A stretch of DNA of 64,000 nt from Thermoanaerobaculia bacterium (lineage in GTDB: Bacteria; Acidobacteriota; Thermoanaerobaculia; Multivoradales; Multivoraceae), in the NCBI GenBank assembly GCA_022823665.1, contig JAJEHN010000016.1, forward strand, positions 62,001 to 126,000. The letters are read 5' to 3'. Below the pieces are notes generated by a model that worked only from the letters and a program-made list of their open reading frames with translations, had not been told where the DNA came from and did no database searches. The translations under genes and the position numbers were made by a program. Positions 51,449-63,120 of this stretch are shown here, in pieces (positions within the stretch are counted from its first letter, which is position 1; each line of letters opens with the position of its first letter).

Positions 51449-53646
51449 ATGACGACGCCGGCCGGGGACCGCGAGGCGCTATCGGGCGTCGTCGAGCGGG
51501 TCGTCTTCCACAATCCGGACAACGGATTCGCGGTGCTCCGCATACGGGTGCGGGGCAGCTTCCAGTTGACGACCGTGGTGGGACGGCTGCCGCTGGTCTC
51601 CCAGGGGGAGACGATCCAGGCTTCCGGCTCGTGGAAGAACGACCCCAACCACGGGGTCCAGTTCCAGGCCGAGCGGCTTGCCGTGTCGCCGCCCGATTCG
51701 CTGGACGGCATCCGTCGCTATCTCGGTTCGGGCAAGGTGCATGGCGTCGGCCCCAAGATGGCGAAACGCCTCGTCAAGGCGTTCGGCGAGGACGTGTTCG
51801 ACGTCATCGAGAACGAGCCCGAGCGCCTGGTGGAGGTTCCCGGCATCGGTCCCAAGCGGGCGAAGAGTCTGAGCGAAGGCTTCAGGGACCAGAAGGCTGT
51901 GCGGGACATCATGGTCTTCCTGCAGACGCACGGTCTCGGCTCGGCGCGGGCGGCCCGGATCTATCGGACCTACGGCGCCGACGCGGCGACGTTGCTCACG
52001 GAGGATCCGTACCGGTTGGCGCGGGACATCCGCGGCATCGGCTTCAGGATCGCGGACAGCATCGGCGCCAGTCTGGGCAAGGACCGCGAGGGTCTGCCGC
52101 GGGCGCGGGCCGGCCTCGGCTACACGCTGGAGCAGGCGCGAGGCGCCGGACACTGCGGGCTTCCCCGGAACGAGCTTCTCGAGCAGGCGCGGGAACTGCT
52201 GAAGATCCCGGAGGAGATCCTGACCACCGCACTGTCGGACGAACTGAACGCCGGGCGGCTTGCTGTCACGCGTCTGAACGGCGAAGAGGCCGTCTTCCTT
52301 CCGCCGCTGCTGTCGGCCGAGCGCGTTATCGCCCGCCGGCTGGGTGAGTTGTTTCGGGCCGACCCGCCGTCCTGGGCCGACATCGATGCCGCCAAGGCGC
52401 TGGCCTGGGTGGAGAAGCGCCTCGACGTGACGCTCGCGCCGACCCAGCGAACCGCGGTGGAGACGAGCCTCCGTTCGCGCGTCGCCGTGATTACCGGCGG
52501 CCCGGGCGTTGGCAAGACGACTCTGGTCAACGCTCTGCTCCGGATCCTGAAGGCCCGCAATGTGCGCTGCGCGCTCTGCGCCCCTACGGGTCGCGCGGCC
52601 AAGCGGCTCGGCGAGAGCACCGGCGAGACGGCGAAGACAATCCACCGGCTGCTCGAGATCGACCCGTCGAGCGGCGCCTTCCGCCGCGGCCGCCTGCGCC
52701 CGCTCGATTGCGGTCTGCTGGTCGTCGACGAATCCTCCATGGTAGACGTCGAGCTGATGGCGGCGCTGCTCCAGGCGCTGCCGGCGGAGGGGTCGCTGCT
52801 GCTCATCGGCGACGCGGACCAGTTGCCCTCGGTCGGCCCGGGACAGGTCCTGCGGGACCTGATCGACTCGGGGGCGATTCCCGTGGCCCGCCTCCAGGAG
52901 ATCTTCCGCCAGGCGGACAACAGCCGGATCGTGCGCAACGCGCACCGGGTGAACCAGGGCTACCTGCCGGAACTGGAGACCGCGCGGGGCGAGCTGAGCG
53001 ACTTCTATTTCGTACCGGCCGATGACGCCGAGGACGGCCAGCGCAAGGTGGTCGAGATCGTCGCCGGCCGGATCGGCCGCCGTTTCGGTCTCGATCCCAT
53101 CCGCGACGTCCAGGTCCTGTCGCCGATGAACCGCGGACCGCTCGGCGTGCGCACCCTGAACGTGACCCTGCAGGCGGTCCTGAACCCGGCGCCGGAGTCA
53201 GGCGCGGTCGAGGTGGAGCGCTTCGGCTGGAAGTACCGCGCCGGCGACAAGGTGATGCAGACCGAGAACGACTACGACAAGGACGTGTTCAACGGCGATC
53301 TCGGCCGCATCGTGTCGATCGATCCGGGCGCCGAGCAGATGACGATCGCCTTCGACGGCCGCCCCGTCGAGTACCGCTTCAGCGACCTGGACCGGCTCAT
53401 GCTGGCCTACGCCGTCACCGTCCACAAATCCCAGGGCTCCGAGTACCCGGCGGTGGTCGTGCCGGTAACGACGCACCACTACGTCATGCTGCGCCGCAAC
53501 CTGCTCTACACGGCGATCACCCGCGGCCGGAAGCTCGTCGTGATCGTCGGCCAGAAGTGGGCGCTCGAGAAGGCCGTGGAGGAAGCGTCCGACCTGCGCC
53601 GCTACTCGACGCTGCGCGAGCAGCTGGCGGCGCTGGCGTCCGGGAG

Positions 53647-53650
<4 letters not shown>
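51449..53650 (+). CDS. recD2: RecD2-type ATP-dependent DNA helicase
   Basis: A 733-residue SF1B 5'-3' helicase of the RecD2 type, not part of RecBCD. Order: N-terminal OB-like domain (VERVVFHNPDNGFAVLRI), two helix-hairpin-helix-type motifs (VEVPGIGPKRAKSL, DIRGIGFRIADSIG), Walker A TGGPGVGKTT near residue 348, DESSMVD (motif II), GDADQLPSVGPGQVL (motif III), and C-terminal VTVHKSQGSEYPAVVVPV with YTAITRGRKLVVIVG. ATG 51449 is preceded by GGGGCGG; GTG 51413 is an alternative. Confidence 0.94.
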
Positions 53651-55344
<1,694 letters not shown>

Positions 55345-55383
55345 CGCGGGAGTCGGGAGTCAGAGTCGAACGTCGGTGACCGC

Positions 55384-55638
55384 TCAGCCGACTCCGTAGC
55401 GGCGGTCCAGGCGGTCCATCACGGCTGCGTAGACCAGGATCAGCACGACGAAGACGTAGATCGATCCCTGGTGCGCGAACCAGAACCCGAGCGGGAAGCC
55501 GCCGACGCGGGCTTCGTTCAGCGGCTCGACCAGGAAGATGCCGAGGACGTAGGAGCAGACGAACCAGATGGAGAGCAGGATCGCCATCAACCGCAGGTTT
55601 GCCCGCCAGTAGGCCGAAGGGTCGGGTTGTTTGCTCAA
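55384..55638 (-). CDS. DUF4212 symporter small subunit
   Basis: An 84-residue membrane protein with two helices (LMAILLSIWFVCSYVLGIF and GSIYVFVVLILVYAAVMDRL). The segment FPLGFWFAHQGSIYVFVVLI is typical of DUF4212, the small partner of VC_2705-type sodium:solute symporters. It is followed 39 bases later by the large subunit. The track ORF runs from 56049 in antisense of the next gene. The best start is TTG 55638 (SKQPDPSAYWRANLRL), 8 bases after a TACTAT box, suggesting a leaderless mRNA. Confidence 0.8.
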   Translation of the reverse strand: MSKQPDPSAYWRANLRLMAILLSIWFVCSYVLGIFLVEPLNEARVGGFPLGFWFAHQGSIYVFVVLILVYAAVMDRLDRRYGVG

Positions 55639-55683
55639 GAGCCGGCATAGTACACCGTCACTCAAGCTCCTAGACTGAGACGA

Positions 55684-56628
55684 ATGTCCGACCGCGCCAT
55701 CGCAGCCTTCCTCTATGCCATCTCCTGGCTGGTCCGCCTGTTGCCGGCGGCCGCGTTCGGGCCGGTTTCGGGCTTGCTGGCGCATCTGCGGGGCGTGACT
55801 CCGCGCGACGTCCGGCTGATGCGGCAGAACCTGGCGGTGGTGCTGCGGCTGCCTCCGGGCTCGGTGGAGGCGCGTGACCTGGAATGGCGCTGCGTGCGCC
55901 ACCAGATCGTGGCGGCGCTCGAGACGGTCCGGATCAGCTTCGACCGGAAACGGCTCGACGTCGCGTCGATGGATGGCTTCGACGATCTGCGGGAACTGAT
56001 GGCCGAGGTCGAGGAGCACGGTCGCGGTCAGGTGCTGGTCACCGGTCACCTGGGCGCCTGGGAACTGCTGGCCCAGAGCACCGTCCGCGCCTCCTCGTCG
56101 CCGGTCTGCGCGGTGGCCAAGCCATCGCGCGCCAGGGCGGCGTCCGTGTTCGTCGAGCGGATGCGGGCTCGGGCCGGAGTCCGGGTGATCTGGAGCGGCC
56201 GGACGTCCCTCCTTCGGGACATGTTGAGCTGCCTCAAACGGCGGGAGACCCTGATCATGGTCGTCGACCAGCGGCCGGACCAGCGGCGCGGGCCGGAGGT
56301 GGACTTTCTGGGTCGCCGCACCGTGTTCGTTGGTGGTCCGGCGGCGCTGGCGGCGAAGCGCGACTGCCCGCTGATCGCCGCCTTCTGTATCCGCGAAGGG
56401 CCCTTCAGCTACCGCCTGGAGAGCGAGATGCTGCGCCGGCCCGGCGGCTCGCGTGATCCGGTGGAGTTGTCGCAGAGAATCGCGGCTGCTATCGAACGGA
56501 GAGTACGGGCGCAGCCGGAGCAGTGGATGTGGAACTACCGGCGGTGGAACTACGATGCGGAGGAACTGGCCGCCGTGGGCCTGGGGCGCACCGGCTCGGG
56601 GACAACCGGGATGAGGAACTCACCATGA
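55684..56628 (+). CDS. LpxL/HtrB-like lipid A-type acyltransferase
   Basis: A 314-residue lysophospholipid-acyltransferase-superfamily protein. It has an N-terminal hydrophobic segment (AFLYAISWLVRLLPAAAFG), the catalytic HxxxxE motif as GHLGAWELL near residue 122, LIMVVDQRPDQRRG and a C-terminal QWMWNYRRWN (family W-x-HRRW). It should acylate lipid A or a related lipid at the inner membrane. A TAGACT box lies 7 bases before the ATG. Its stop overlaps the sulfatase start (ATGA), so the two are coupled. Confidence 0.88.
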   Translation: MSDRAIAAFLYAISWLVRLLPAAAFGPVSGLLAHLRGVTPRDVRLMRQNLAVVLRLPPGSVEARDLEWRCVRHQIVAALETVRISFDRKRLDVASMDGFDDLRELMAEVEEHGRGQVLVTGHLGAWELLAQSTVRASSSPVCAVAKPSRARAASVFVERMRARAGVRVIWSGRTSLLRDMLSCLKRRETLIMVVDQRPDQRRGPEVDFLGRRTVFVGGPAALAAKRDCPLIAAFCIREGPFSYRLESEMLRRPGGSRDPVELSQRIAAAIERRVRAQPEQWMWNYRRWNYDAEELAAVGLGRTGSGTTGMRNSP

Positions 56629-58184
56629 CGACGAATCGACGAAGACGGATGACGGCACCGAGTGTCGGGCCGCTCCTGGCCGCGGCTTGCATGGCGACGC
56701 TGCTGGTCGCGGCGCCGGCCCGGGCCGCCGAGCGGCCGAACATCGTGTTCATCCTGATCGACGACCAGCGTTTCGACGCGGCGTCGGCGCTCGGCCACCC
56801 GTTCCTCGAGACGCCTCACCTCGACCGGCTGATCGAGCGGGGCGTGCTGTTCGAGAACGCCTTCGTGACCACGTCGCTGTGCTCGCCGAGCCGCGCCTCG
56901 ATCCTGACCGGTCAGTACGCCCACCGGCACGGCGTCCTGGACAACCGCACGCGGCTGGATCCGGAGACGCCGACCTTCCCGCAGGAACTCCAGAGCGCGG
57001 GCTACCGGACGGCCTTCGTCGGCAAGTGGCACATGGGCGGCACGTCCGACGCCCCCCGGCCCGGATTCGATCGCTGGGTCTCGTTCCCGGGGCAGGGCCT
57101 CTACTACAACCAGACCTTCAACATCGACGGCGAACGGGTACCGCGGCAGGGGTACACGACGGACCTGATCACGGACTACGCGCTGGATTTCCTGGCCGGC
57201 GCCGAAGGGGAGGAGGCGCCGTTCCTGCTCTACGTTTCGCACAAGGCGGTGCATGCGTCGTTCCGCCCCGCGGAACGCCATCTCGGCAGCTATGCCGGGC
57301 AGCGGTATCCACCGCCGGTGACGATGCCGAACCGGCACGAGAACTACGAGGGCAAGCCGAACTGGGTCGAGGCGCAGCGGCGGAGCTGGCACGGCGTCGA
57401 CGGCCTGTACGACAACTCGGTCGACTTCCAGCAGTTCGCCGTGGACTACGCGGAGACGATGCGCGGCGTCGACGACAGCGTGGGCCGGATCGTCGGGGCA
57501 CTGGAAGAGCGGGGCCTGTTGGAAGAAACCCTGCTCGTGTTCACGTCGGACAACGGCTTCCAGTTCGGCGAGCACGGACTGATCGACAAGCGGACGATGT
57601 ACGAGGCGTCGATCCGGGTGCCGCTGGTCGTGATGGCGCCGTGGCTCGAGGGCGGCTCCGGGGGCCTCAGGCGTCCCGAGATGATCGTCAACCTCGACTT
57701 CGCCCCCACCTTCCTCGAGGCCGCGGGGCTGGACGTTCCGGGCACGGTCCAGGGCCGGTCCTTCTTCGGCCTGCTCGAAGTCGGTCCCGGCGCCGAGCAG
57801 CCGCCGTGGCGGGACGCCTTCCTTTACGAGTACTTCTGGGAGCGGGCCTTCCCCCAGACGCCGACGGTGCTGGGCGTGCGCACCGATCGCTACAAGTTCA
57901 TGCGCTTCCACGGCGTCTGGGACCGCTACGAGCTCTACGACGTGCAGGCCGACCCCGAGGAGCGGCGGAATCTCCTGGGCGGCTTCATCACCCGTCACGG
58001 CGCCGGCAACGTCGAGGCCCGGCTTCGCGTGGCGGCCGCGAACGCCGCCCGCAATCCCCGCGACGACTGGGCCCGCGACGTGCTGGAGCTCAAGGCGCTC
58101 TTCGACCGGCTCTCGACGCGGCTCGACGAACTCCTCGACGAGACGGGGGCCCTCCGGGAGCCCAGCTGGCTGCCTCGTCGCTAG
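56625..58184 (+). CDS. Secreted sulfatase
   Basis: Type I formylglycine sulfatase of 519 residues. Signal peptide near 15-34 (LLAAACMATLLVAAPARAA). Metal-binding DD (D46-D47, FILIDDQRF) and the modification site C86 in LCSPSRASILTGQYAHRHG are intact, with GKWHMG and FTSDNGFQFGEHG downstream. It needs a formylglycine-generating enzyme or anSME encoded elsewhere. The family includes sulfated-polysaccharide sulfatases, such as of algal or sponge glycans; exact substrate is unknown. Coupled to the acyltransferase by ATGA overlap. Confidence 0.9.
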   Translation: MTTNRRRRMTAPSVGPLLAAACMATLLVAAPARAAERPNIVFILIDDQRFDAASALGHPFLETPHLDRLIERGVLFENAFVTTSLCSPSRASILTGQYAHRHGVLDNRTRLDPETPTFPQELQSAGYRTAFVGKWHMGGTSDAPRPGFDRWVSFPGQGLYYNQTFNIDGERVPRQGYTTDLITDYALDFLAGAEGEEAPFLLYVSHKAVHASFRPAERHLGSYAGQRYPPPVTMPNRHENYEGKPNWVEAQRRSWHGVDGLYDNSVDFQQFAVDYAETMRGVDDSVGRIVGALEERGLLEETLLVFTSDNGFQFGEHGLIDKRTMYEASIRVPLVVMAPWLEGGSGGLRRPEMIVNLDFAPTFLEAAGLDVPGTVQGRSFFGLLEVGPGAEQPPWRDAFLYEYFWERAFPQTPTVLGVRTDRYKFMRFHGVWDRYELYDVQADPEERRNLLGGFITRHGAGNVEARLRVAAANAARNPRDDWARDVLELKALFDRLSTRLDELLDETGALREPSWLPRR

Positions 58185-58190
58185 CGCCGC

Positions 58191-59150
58191 CTAGAGCTTC
58201 CGCAGCCGGATCCGCCGCACGGCGTGGTCCGGCGCCTTTTCCAGGATCAGGTCCGCGCGCTCGCGGGTCGGCAGGATGTTCTGGACCAGGTTCGGTTCGT
58301 TGATCGTCTTCCAGATGCCGCGGGCGGTGTCGATCGCGTCTTTCTCGCTCAGGCTGGCGTAGCGGTGGAAGTAGGAGTCCGGATCCCGGAACGCGGTGTC
58401 GCGGAAGGTAAGGAAACGCTCGACGTACCAGCGCTCGATCACCTCGGTCTCGGCGTCGACGTAGATCGAGAAGTCGAAGAGGTCGGAGAGCATGAGCCGG
58501 CTGTTGCGCGACGGCGACTGCGAGCGGGCCTGCAGCACGTTCAGGCCCTCGAGGATCACGATGTCGGGCTGGTCGACGACCTCGGTGACACCGGGAAGGA
58601 TGTCGTACGAGTGGTGCGAGTACACGGGATGCTCGACCTTCCGCTCGCCCGACTTGACCTGGAGCACGAAGTTCACCAGCGTGCGCAGGTCGAAGCTCTC
58701 CGGAAAGCCCTTGCGCTCCATCAGGTCGCGCTCTTCCAGCACCGCGTTGGGATGGAGGAAGCCGTCGGTCGTCACCAGGTCGACCTGGGGATGGTTCGGC
58801 CAGCGGGCCAGCAGTTCGCGGAGGATGCGGCCGGTAGTGCTCTTGCCGACCGCGACGCTGCCGCCGATCCCGATGATGTAGGGCACCTTGGCCGTCAGGC
58901 CCCCCAGGAACGTGCTGCTGGCCCGGTAGAGATCCTGGGTGGCGCCGACGTAGAGATTGAGCAGCCTCGACATCGGCAGGTAGATCTGCGCGACCTCTTC
59001 GAGCGAGACCTGCTCGTTGATGCCGCGCAGGCGCTCCAGTTCCTTCTCGGAGAGCGGCAGCGGCGTCTCGGCCCGCAGCCGTCCCCACGCCTCCTCGTCG
59101 AAGGGGACGTAGATCGAATCGGTGAGGCTGTCGACCCTGTGGTTGGTCAA
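58191..59150 (-). CDS. coaA: Type I pantothenate kinase
   Basis: First step of coenzyme A synthesis. It is 319 residues from TTG 59150, matching E. coli CoaA (316). P-loop [10 protein letters not shown] at 96-105, [34 protein letters not shown] and [10 protein letters not shown] are all typical, and the C-terminal [24 protein letters not shown] fits. The TTG start has TGGGAG upstream; the track ATG at 59231 would overlap the peroxiredoxin gene. Confidence 0.94.
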   Translation of the reverse strand: MTNHRVDSLTDSIYVPFDEEAWGRLRAETPLPLSEKELERLRGINEQVSLEEVAQIYLPMSRLLNLYVGATQDLYRASSTFLGGLTAKVPYIIGIGGSVAVGKSTTGRILRELLARWPNHPQVDLVTTDGFLHPNAVLEERDLMERKGFPESFDLRTLVNFVLQVKSGERKVEHPVYSHHSYDILPGVTEVVDQPDIVILEGLNVLQARSQSPSRNSRLMLSDLFDFSIYVDAETEVIERWYVERFLTFRDTAFRDPDSYFHRYASLSEKDAIDTARGIWKTINEPNLVQNILPTRERADLILEKAPDHAVRRIRLRKL

Positions 59151-59181
59151 GAGACTCCCAGGCTGAGGACTGCCGGGCGAC

Positions 59182-59667
59182 TCAGCCGAGCTGTTCGATG
59201 ACCGCTTCGGCGGCGCTGACGCCGACTTCACCGGCCGGCTCGACGCCGAGGTAGGTCACCACGCCGTCGTCGATGATCGCGGCGTAGCGTTTCGACCTGG
59301 TGCCCATGCCGAAACGCGAAGCGTCGAGTTCGAGCCCGATCTTCGAGGTGAACTCGCCATTGCCGTCGGACAGCAGGACGATGTCGTCGGGGATGCTCCG
59401 CGCCTTGCGCCACTCGTTGATGACGAAGACGTCGTTGACGGCGAGGCAGGCCACGGTGTCGACGTTGCCCGACTTGATCGCCTCGAGGTTCTCGATGAAA
59501 CCCGGCATGTGGACCTCCGAACAGGTCGGGGTCATCGCGCCGGGCACCGCGAAGAGAACGACCTTCTTGCCTTCGAACAGCTCGCGGGTCGAGATGTCGA
59601 CGATGCCGTTCTGGGTCATCTGCTTGAAACTGGCTTCCGGGATCGGATCCCCGGTCTTGATGCTCAT
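59182..59667 (-). CDS. Peroxiredoxin, Prx5 type
   Basis: Thiol peroxidase of 161 residues that reduces H2O2, alkyl hydroperoxides or peroxynitrite. The peroxidatic cysteine is C49 in [16 protein letters not shown], the Prx5/glutaredoxin-dependent signature (PGAFTPTCS with Phe to Met). A second cysteine lies at [13 protein letters not shown] 59667 with GGAG 9 bases upstream is chosen over the track start at 59898. Its promoter is likely the TATACT box at 59733-59728. Confidence 0.93.
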   Translation of the reverse strand: MSIKTGDPIPEASFKQMTQNGIVDISTRELFEGKKVVLFAVPGAMTPTCSEVHMPGFIENLEAIKSGNVDTVACLAVNDVFVINEWRKARSIPDDIVLLSDGNGEFTSKIGLELDASRFGMGTRSKRYAAIIDDGVVTYLGVEPAGEVGVSAAEAVIEQLG

Positions 59668-59727
59668 CGAGGTTTGCTCCGTAGGAGGAATTGGGCTCCG
59701 CAGCGTTCTTGGTCGCAGGGGGGCGGC

Positions 59728-59735
59728 AGTATAGC
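59728..59735. promoter_or_regulatory. Shared divergent -10 element of peroxiredoxin and ABC importer operon
   Basis: AGTATAGC gives TATAGC forward, 10 bases before the ATG of the binding lipoprotein, and TATACT in reverse, about 61 bases before the peroxiredoxin start. The AGTATAG core is identical to that between boxC and potA. Confidence 0.4.
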
Positions 59736-59745
59736 TTCGATTCCC

Positions 59746-60807
59746 ATGCTCGAGCCGACCCCGACGAGCGGTGCCCGGACCGTGCTCAGCCTGGCGATCG
59801 TCGCTGCGCTCGCGGCTTTCGCCTGCGGGCCCGCTCCGGGTGGCGGCGTCGAGACGGCCGGCGCCGAGCCTCTCGACCTGGAGGGTGACCATGAGCACTA
59901 CCTCCAGAGCGTGGAAGGCGCCCGGCTCGAACTCGTCGAGCCCGGCGCGGACGGTGCCTGGCGCGAGATCAGGGGCGCCGGCAGAGTGGTCCGCCTGACG
60001 GCGCCGCCCGAGCGGATCGCATCGCGAACGCTGGCGACCGACGAGATCCTGCTGGAGATTGCGGAACCGGAGCGAATCGTGCTCCTCTCGCCCTTCGCCG
60101 GGGACCCGCAGTTCAGCGCCAGCGCCGACGAGGCGCAGCGCCTGGGGAGCGTCGGCGGCTTCAGCACCGAGGAGATCCTGGCGGCGTCGCCCGACCTGGT
60201 GTTCGCGGCGGGATTCAACACGCAGGAATCACTCGCTCAACTGGAGGCGGCCGGTGTGCCGGTGGTCGTCCTGCTCGATCACGAGGACCTGGCGGCTATC
60301 GAACGGAACATTCGGATCGTGGGGTTCGCCATCGGCCGGGACCGCGAGGCGGAGCGGCTCGTCGCGTCGATGCGGCTGCGCCTGGAGGAGGCTCGCGGGC
60401 GGGCGGGTTCGCGGACCGAGGGCCTGCGCGTCGTCCACTGGAGCGGCGGCGTGGTGCTGGGTGGGCGGACCGTGTTCGACGATGCGCTCCGCTACCTTGG
60501 CGCCGTGAACGTGGCGGCGGAGAACGGTCTCGAAGGCTGGCCGCGGATCAGCGCCGAGCAGGTCGTCATCTGGGACCCGGACGTCATCTTCACGGACTCC
60601 TATGTGGCAGGCGATGACGTGCCGGGCGCCCTCGACGGCACGCGAGCTGCAAGGCTCGGCAACCTGGAATCGCTCGATGGCCGGGACATGGCGGCGATTT
60701 CGCACCACGTCGCGTCCATGGTCGAGCGGCTCGCCGACGCGCTCGTCCGCGCTTCCGAACGGATCGAAGCCGCGGGCGGGCGGAACCCGGTGACTGCCGC
60801 GGAATGA
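59746..60807 (+). CDS. BtuF/FhuD-type ABC importer binding lipoprotein
   Basis: Periplasmic binding protein of 353 residues with a lipobox (ALAAFACG, cysteine near residue 25). Mature part has the class III binding-protein layout: PPERIASRTLATDEILLEI, RIVLLSPFAGD, SPDLVFAAGFN, AAGVPVVVL and the long linker helix. It delivers a siderophore, haem or cobalamin to the FecCD-type permease whose gene overlaps its stop (ATGA). A nearly leaderless mRNA is suggested by TATAGC 10 bases upstream. Confidence 0.87.
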   Translation: MLEPTPTSGARTVLSLAIVAALAAFACGPAPGGGVETAGAEPLDLEGDHEHYLQSVEGARLELVEPGADGAWREIRGAGRVVRLTAPPERIASRTLATDEILLEIAEPERIVLLSPFAGDPQFSASADEAQRLGSVGGFSTEEILAASPDLVFAAGFNTQESLAQLEAAGVPVVVLLDHEDLAAIERNIRIVGFAIGRDREAERLVASMRLRLEEARGRAGSRTEGLRVVHWSGGVVLGGRTVFDDALRYLGAVNVAAENGLEGWPRISAEQVVIWDPDVIFTDSYVAGDDVPGALDGTRAARLGNLESLDGRDMAAISHHVASMVERLADALVRASERIEAAGGRNPVTAAE

Positions 60808-61862
60808 GGCTCGCGTTCGGCGGCTACCGGGGCGGCTTCTGGTGGTACATGGCCGCCGGCCTGGCGCTGCTGCTGGCGTTCGCCGGGATCGGTCTGTTCC
60901 GGGGCTCGGTGCCTTTGGACGGACGGGACGTGCTGGCGGTGCTGGCGCGGCATCTGTTGCCCGGTCAGCACGGCCCCGCCGATCCGAGGGTCGACGCGAT
61001 CGTCTGGTCGCTTCGGGCGCCGAGGGTCGTCGTGGCGGCGATGGTCGGCGGTTGTCTGGCGCTGGCCGGCGCCCAGATGCAGGGGCTCTTCCGCAATCCC
61101 CTGGCGTCGCCCGGGATCGTCGGTACGAGCACCGGCGCCGCCGCCGGCGCGGTCTTCGCCCTGACCTTCGGGTTGGCCGGCAGCTTCCTGCTTGCCGCCC
61201 CGCTGTTCGCGGTCGCGGGCGCTCTGCTTTCGCTTCTGATCGTCACCCGGATCGCGACCCGCGACGGATACACGCCGGTCACCACCCTGCTGCTTGCCGG
61301 CGTCGCCCTGAACGCGCTGCTGGCGGCCTTCAACTCGTGGCTCATCGCTCGTTCCTGGGAGCAGTACGAGGCGGCCCGCCGGATCGCCTACTGGATGATG
61401 GGCGGCGTCACCGACCGCGGTTGGGTCCATGTCGGGATGGTGCTGCCGGGGATGGTGATCGGCTGCGCGATGGCGGTCTGGTTCGCGCGCGACCTGGATT
61501 TGCTGCTCGAGGGCGAGGAAGTAGCCGCCTCGCTCGGTGTCGATATCGAGCGGGCGAAGCGGGCCGTGCTCTGGAGCGCGGCGATCCTCACCGGCAGTGC
61601 GGTCGCGGTGAGCGGTGTCGTTGGTTTCGTGGGTCTCGTGGTACCGCACCTCGTGCGGCTCCTGCTGGGGCCGGGTCACCGCCGCCTGCTGCCGGCGGCT
61701 TTCCTGACAGGAGCGTGGTTCGTCGTCGGCGCCGATTTGCTGGCGCGGACCCTGGCGGCGCCGGAGGAGGTCTTCCTGGGAGTGGTCACCGCCTTCGTTG
61801 GCGCCCCGTTCTTCCTGTTCCTGCTGGTTCGGCACGAGAGTGAAGTGGCGGTGTCCCGATGA
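60804..61862 (+). CDS. FecCD/BtuC-type ABC importer permease
   Basis: Type II importer permease of 352 residues with about ten helices. Signatures: LRAPRVVVAAMVGGCLALAGAQMQGLFRNPLASPGIVG, LLLAGVALNALLAAFNSW, YWMMGGVTDRGW and VVGFVGLVVPHLVRLLLG. Middle gene of a three-gene importer operon, coupled on both sides by ATGA overlaps. Cargo is an iron chelate, haem or cobamide. Confidence 0.92.
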   Translation: MRLAFGGYRGGFWWYMAAGLALLLAFAGIGLFRGSVPLDGRDVLAVLARHLLPGQHGPADPRVDAIVWSLRAPRVVVAAMVGGCLALAGAQMQGLFRNPLASPGIVGTSTGAAAGAVFALTFGLAGSFLLAAPLFAVAGALLSLLIVTRIATRDGYTPVTTLLLAGVALNALLAAFNSWLIARSWEQYEAARRIAYWMMGGVTDRGWVHVGMVLPGMVIGCAMAVWFARDLDLLLEGEEVAASLGVDIERAKRAVLWSAAILTGSAVAVSGVVGFVGLVVPHLVRLLLGPGHRRLLPAAFLTGAWFVVGADLLARTLAAPEEVFLGVVTAFVGAPFFLFLLVRHESEVAVSR

Positions 61863-62662
61863 CGGAGGCGATGGACTCCGCGCGCCGGGCGCCGCGGCTC
61901 GAGCTCGTCGATGGCGGCGTCGAGCGCCGGGGACGGTGGCTGCTGCGCGACGTCGACCTCGCCATCGAGCCGGCCATGCTGACCTCCGTCGTGGGGCCGA
62001 ACGGCGCCGGCAAGTCGACCCTGCTGCGGCTTCTGAGCGGTACCTGGCGCCTGACGGAAGGCAAGGCCCTGCTGGGGGGCTTCGACCTGGCGGCGTTGCC
62101 GCGCCGCCAGGCGGCCCGGCGGGTGGCCTACGTGCCGCAGACGGTCCGCCCGACCTTCGAGTTCACGGTGCGGGAGTTCGTCACCCTGGGCCGCTATCCG
62201 CACGAAAGCCGCCTGTTCGGCACCCGTTCCGCCGACCGCGGATGGATCGACCGCTGCCTGGACGACACGGACGTTCTGGCGCTCGCCGAACGACGCGTGA
62301 CGACGTTGTCGGGAGGCGAGTTGCAGCGCGTGCTGATGGCGCGCTGTCTGGCCACCGAGGCGGAGGTTCTGCTGCTCGACGAGCCGACCTCGAACCTCGA
62401 TCTCGCCCACGGTCTCGACCTGCTTGGGCTGGCGCGCAACCTGGTCGACGAGGGTCGCTCCGTCGTGCTCGTCCTGCACGACCTGAACGCGGCCGCCCGC
62501 TTCGCCGATCGGGTGGCGGTGCTCGACGGCGGCGCGTTGATCGCCGAGGGCCCGCCGGCGGAAGTGCTGAACCCGGACCTGCTGCGCCGGGTGTTCCGGG
62601 TAGAGGCGGTGCCGCTCGAAGGATCCGCGGCGCCCGTGTTCGACTTCGAACCGTTGCGGTAG
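61859..62662 (+). CDS. FecE/BtuD-type ABC importer ATPase
   Basis: ATPase of 267 residues. Walker A GPNGAGKSTLL, Q-loop VPQTVRPTFEFTVREFVTLGRYPH, signature LSGGELQR, Walker B VLLLDEPTSNLD and H-loop LVLHDLNAAARF are intact. Last gene of the operon, overlapping the permease by 4 bases. Confidence 0.92.
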   Translation: MTEAMDSARRAPRLELVDGGVERRGRWLLRDVDLAIEPAMLTSVVGPNGAGKSTLLRLLSGTWRLTEGKALLGGFDLAALPRRQAARRVAYVPQTVRPTFEFTVREFVTLGRYPHESRLFGTRSADRGWIDRCLDDTDVLALAERRVTTLSGGELQRVLMARCLATEAEVLLLDEPTSNLDLAHGLDLLGLARNLVDEGRSVVLVLHDLNAAARFADRVAVLDGGALIAEGPPAEVLNPDLLRRVFRVEAVPLEGSAAPVFDFEPLR

Positions 62663-62664
62663 GG

Positions 62665-63120
62665 CTACAGGCGCACCAGGTAGCTCTGCCGCCCCTCCAG
62701 CACCCGCTCGCCCCGCTGGTTGTCGATCTCGCTCTCCAGCACGATGACGCCGGTCGTCCGCTGGCGCTTGAGCTCCGCGATCCGGAGCGTCGGGTACAGG
62801 GTGTCCCCCGGATACACCGGCTTCAGGAACCGGCAGGACTGGTCGACGTAGCCGACCATGGCCCGTCCCACCACGTCGGCGAAGGTGCCGGCCCCGGCGG
62901 CCGTGTAGCAGAGCACCTGGAGACCGTGGGCGAGCATTCCCTCGTGGCCCTGGGACCGGCAGTACTCGATGTCGTAGTGGATCGGGTGGTTGTCTCCCGA
63001 GATCGCCTGGAACGCCGCGAAGTGGGCGTCGGTCACCGTGCGGCCGGGCAGCGGGAAGGTCTCGCCGACCCGTAGCTCGTCGAACGGCCTGACCGGGACC
63101 AGGCCGCGTTCTTCAGCCAC
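62665..63120 (-). CDS. MaoC-type hot-dog hydratase
   Basis: A 151-residue MaoC-family protein. The motif FAAFQAISGDNHPIHYD with HEGMLAHGLQVL supplies the catalytic Asp and His. It probably hydrates an enoyl-CoA. GTG 63120 lies 8 bases inside the end of the threonine aldolase gene, so the two are coupled. It converges on the ABC ATPase with 2 bases between. Confidence 0.87.
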   Translation of the reverse strand: MAEERGLVPVRPFDELRVGETFPLPGRTVTDAHFAAFQAISGDNHPIHYDIEYCRSQGHEGMLAHGLQVLCYTAAGAGTFADVVGRAMVGYVDQSCRFLKPVYPGDTLYPTLRIAELKRQRTTGVIVLESEIDNQRGERVLEGRQSYLVRL

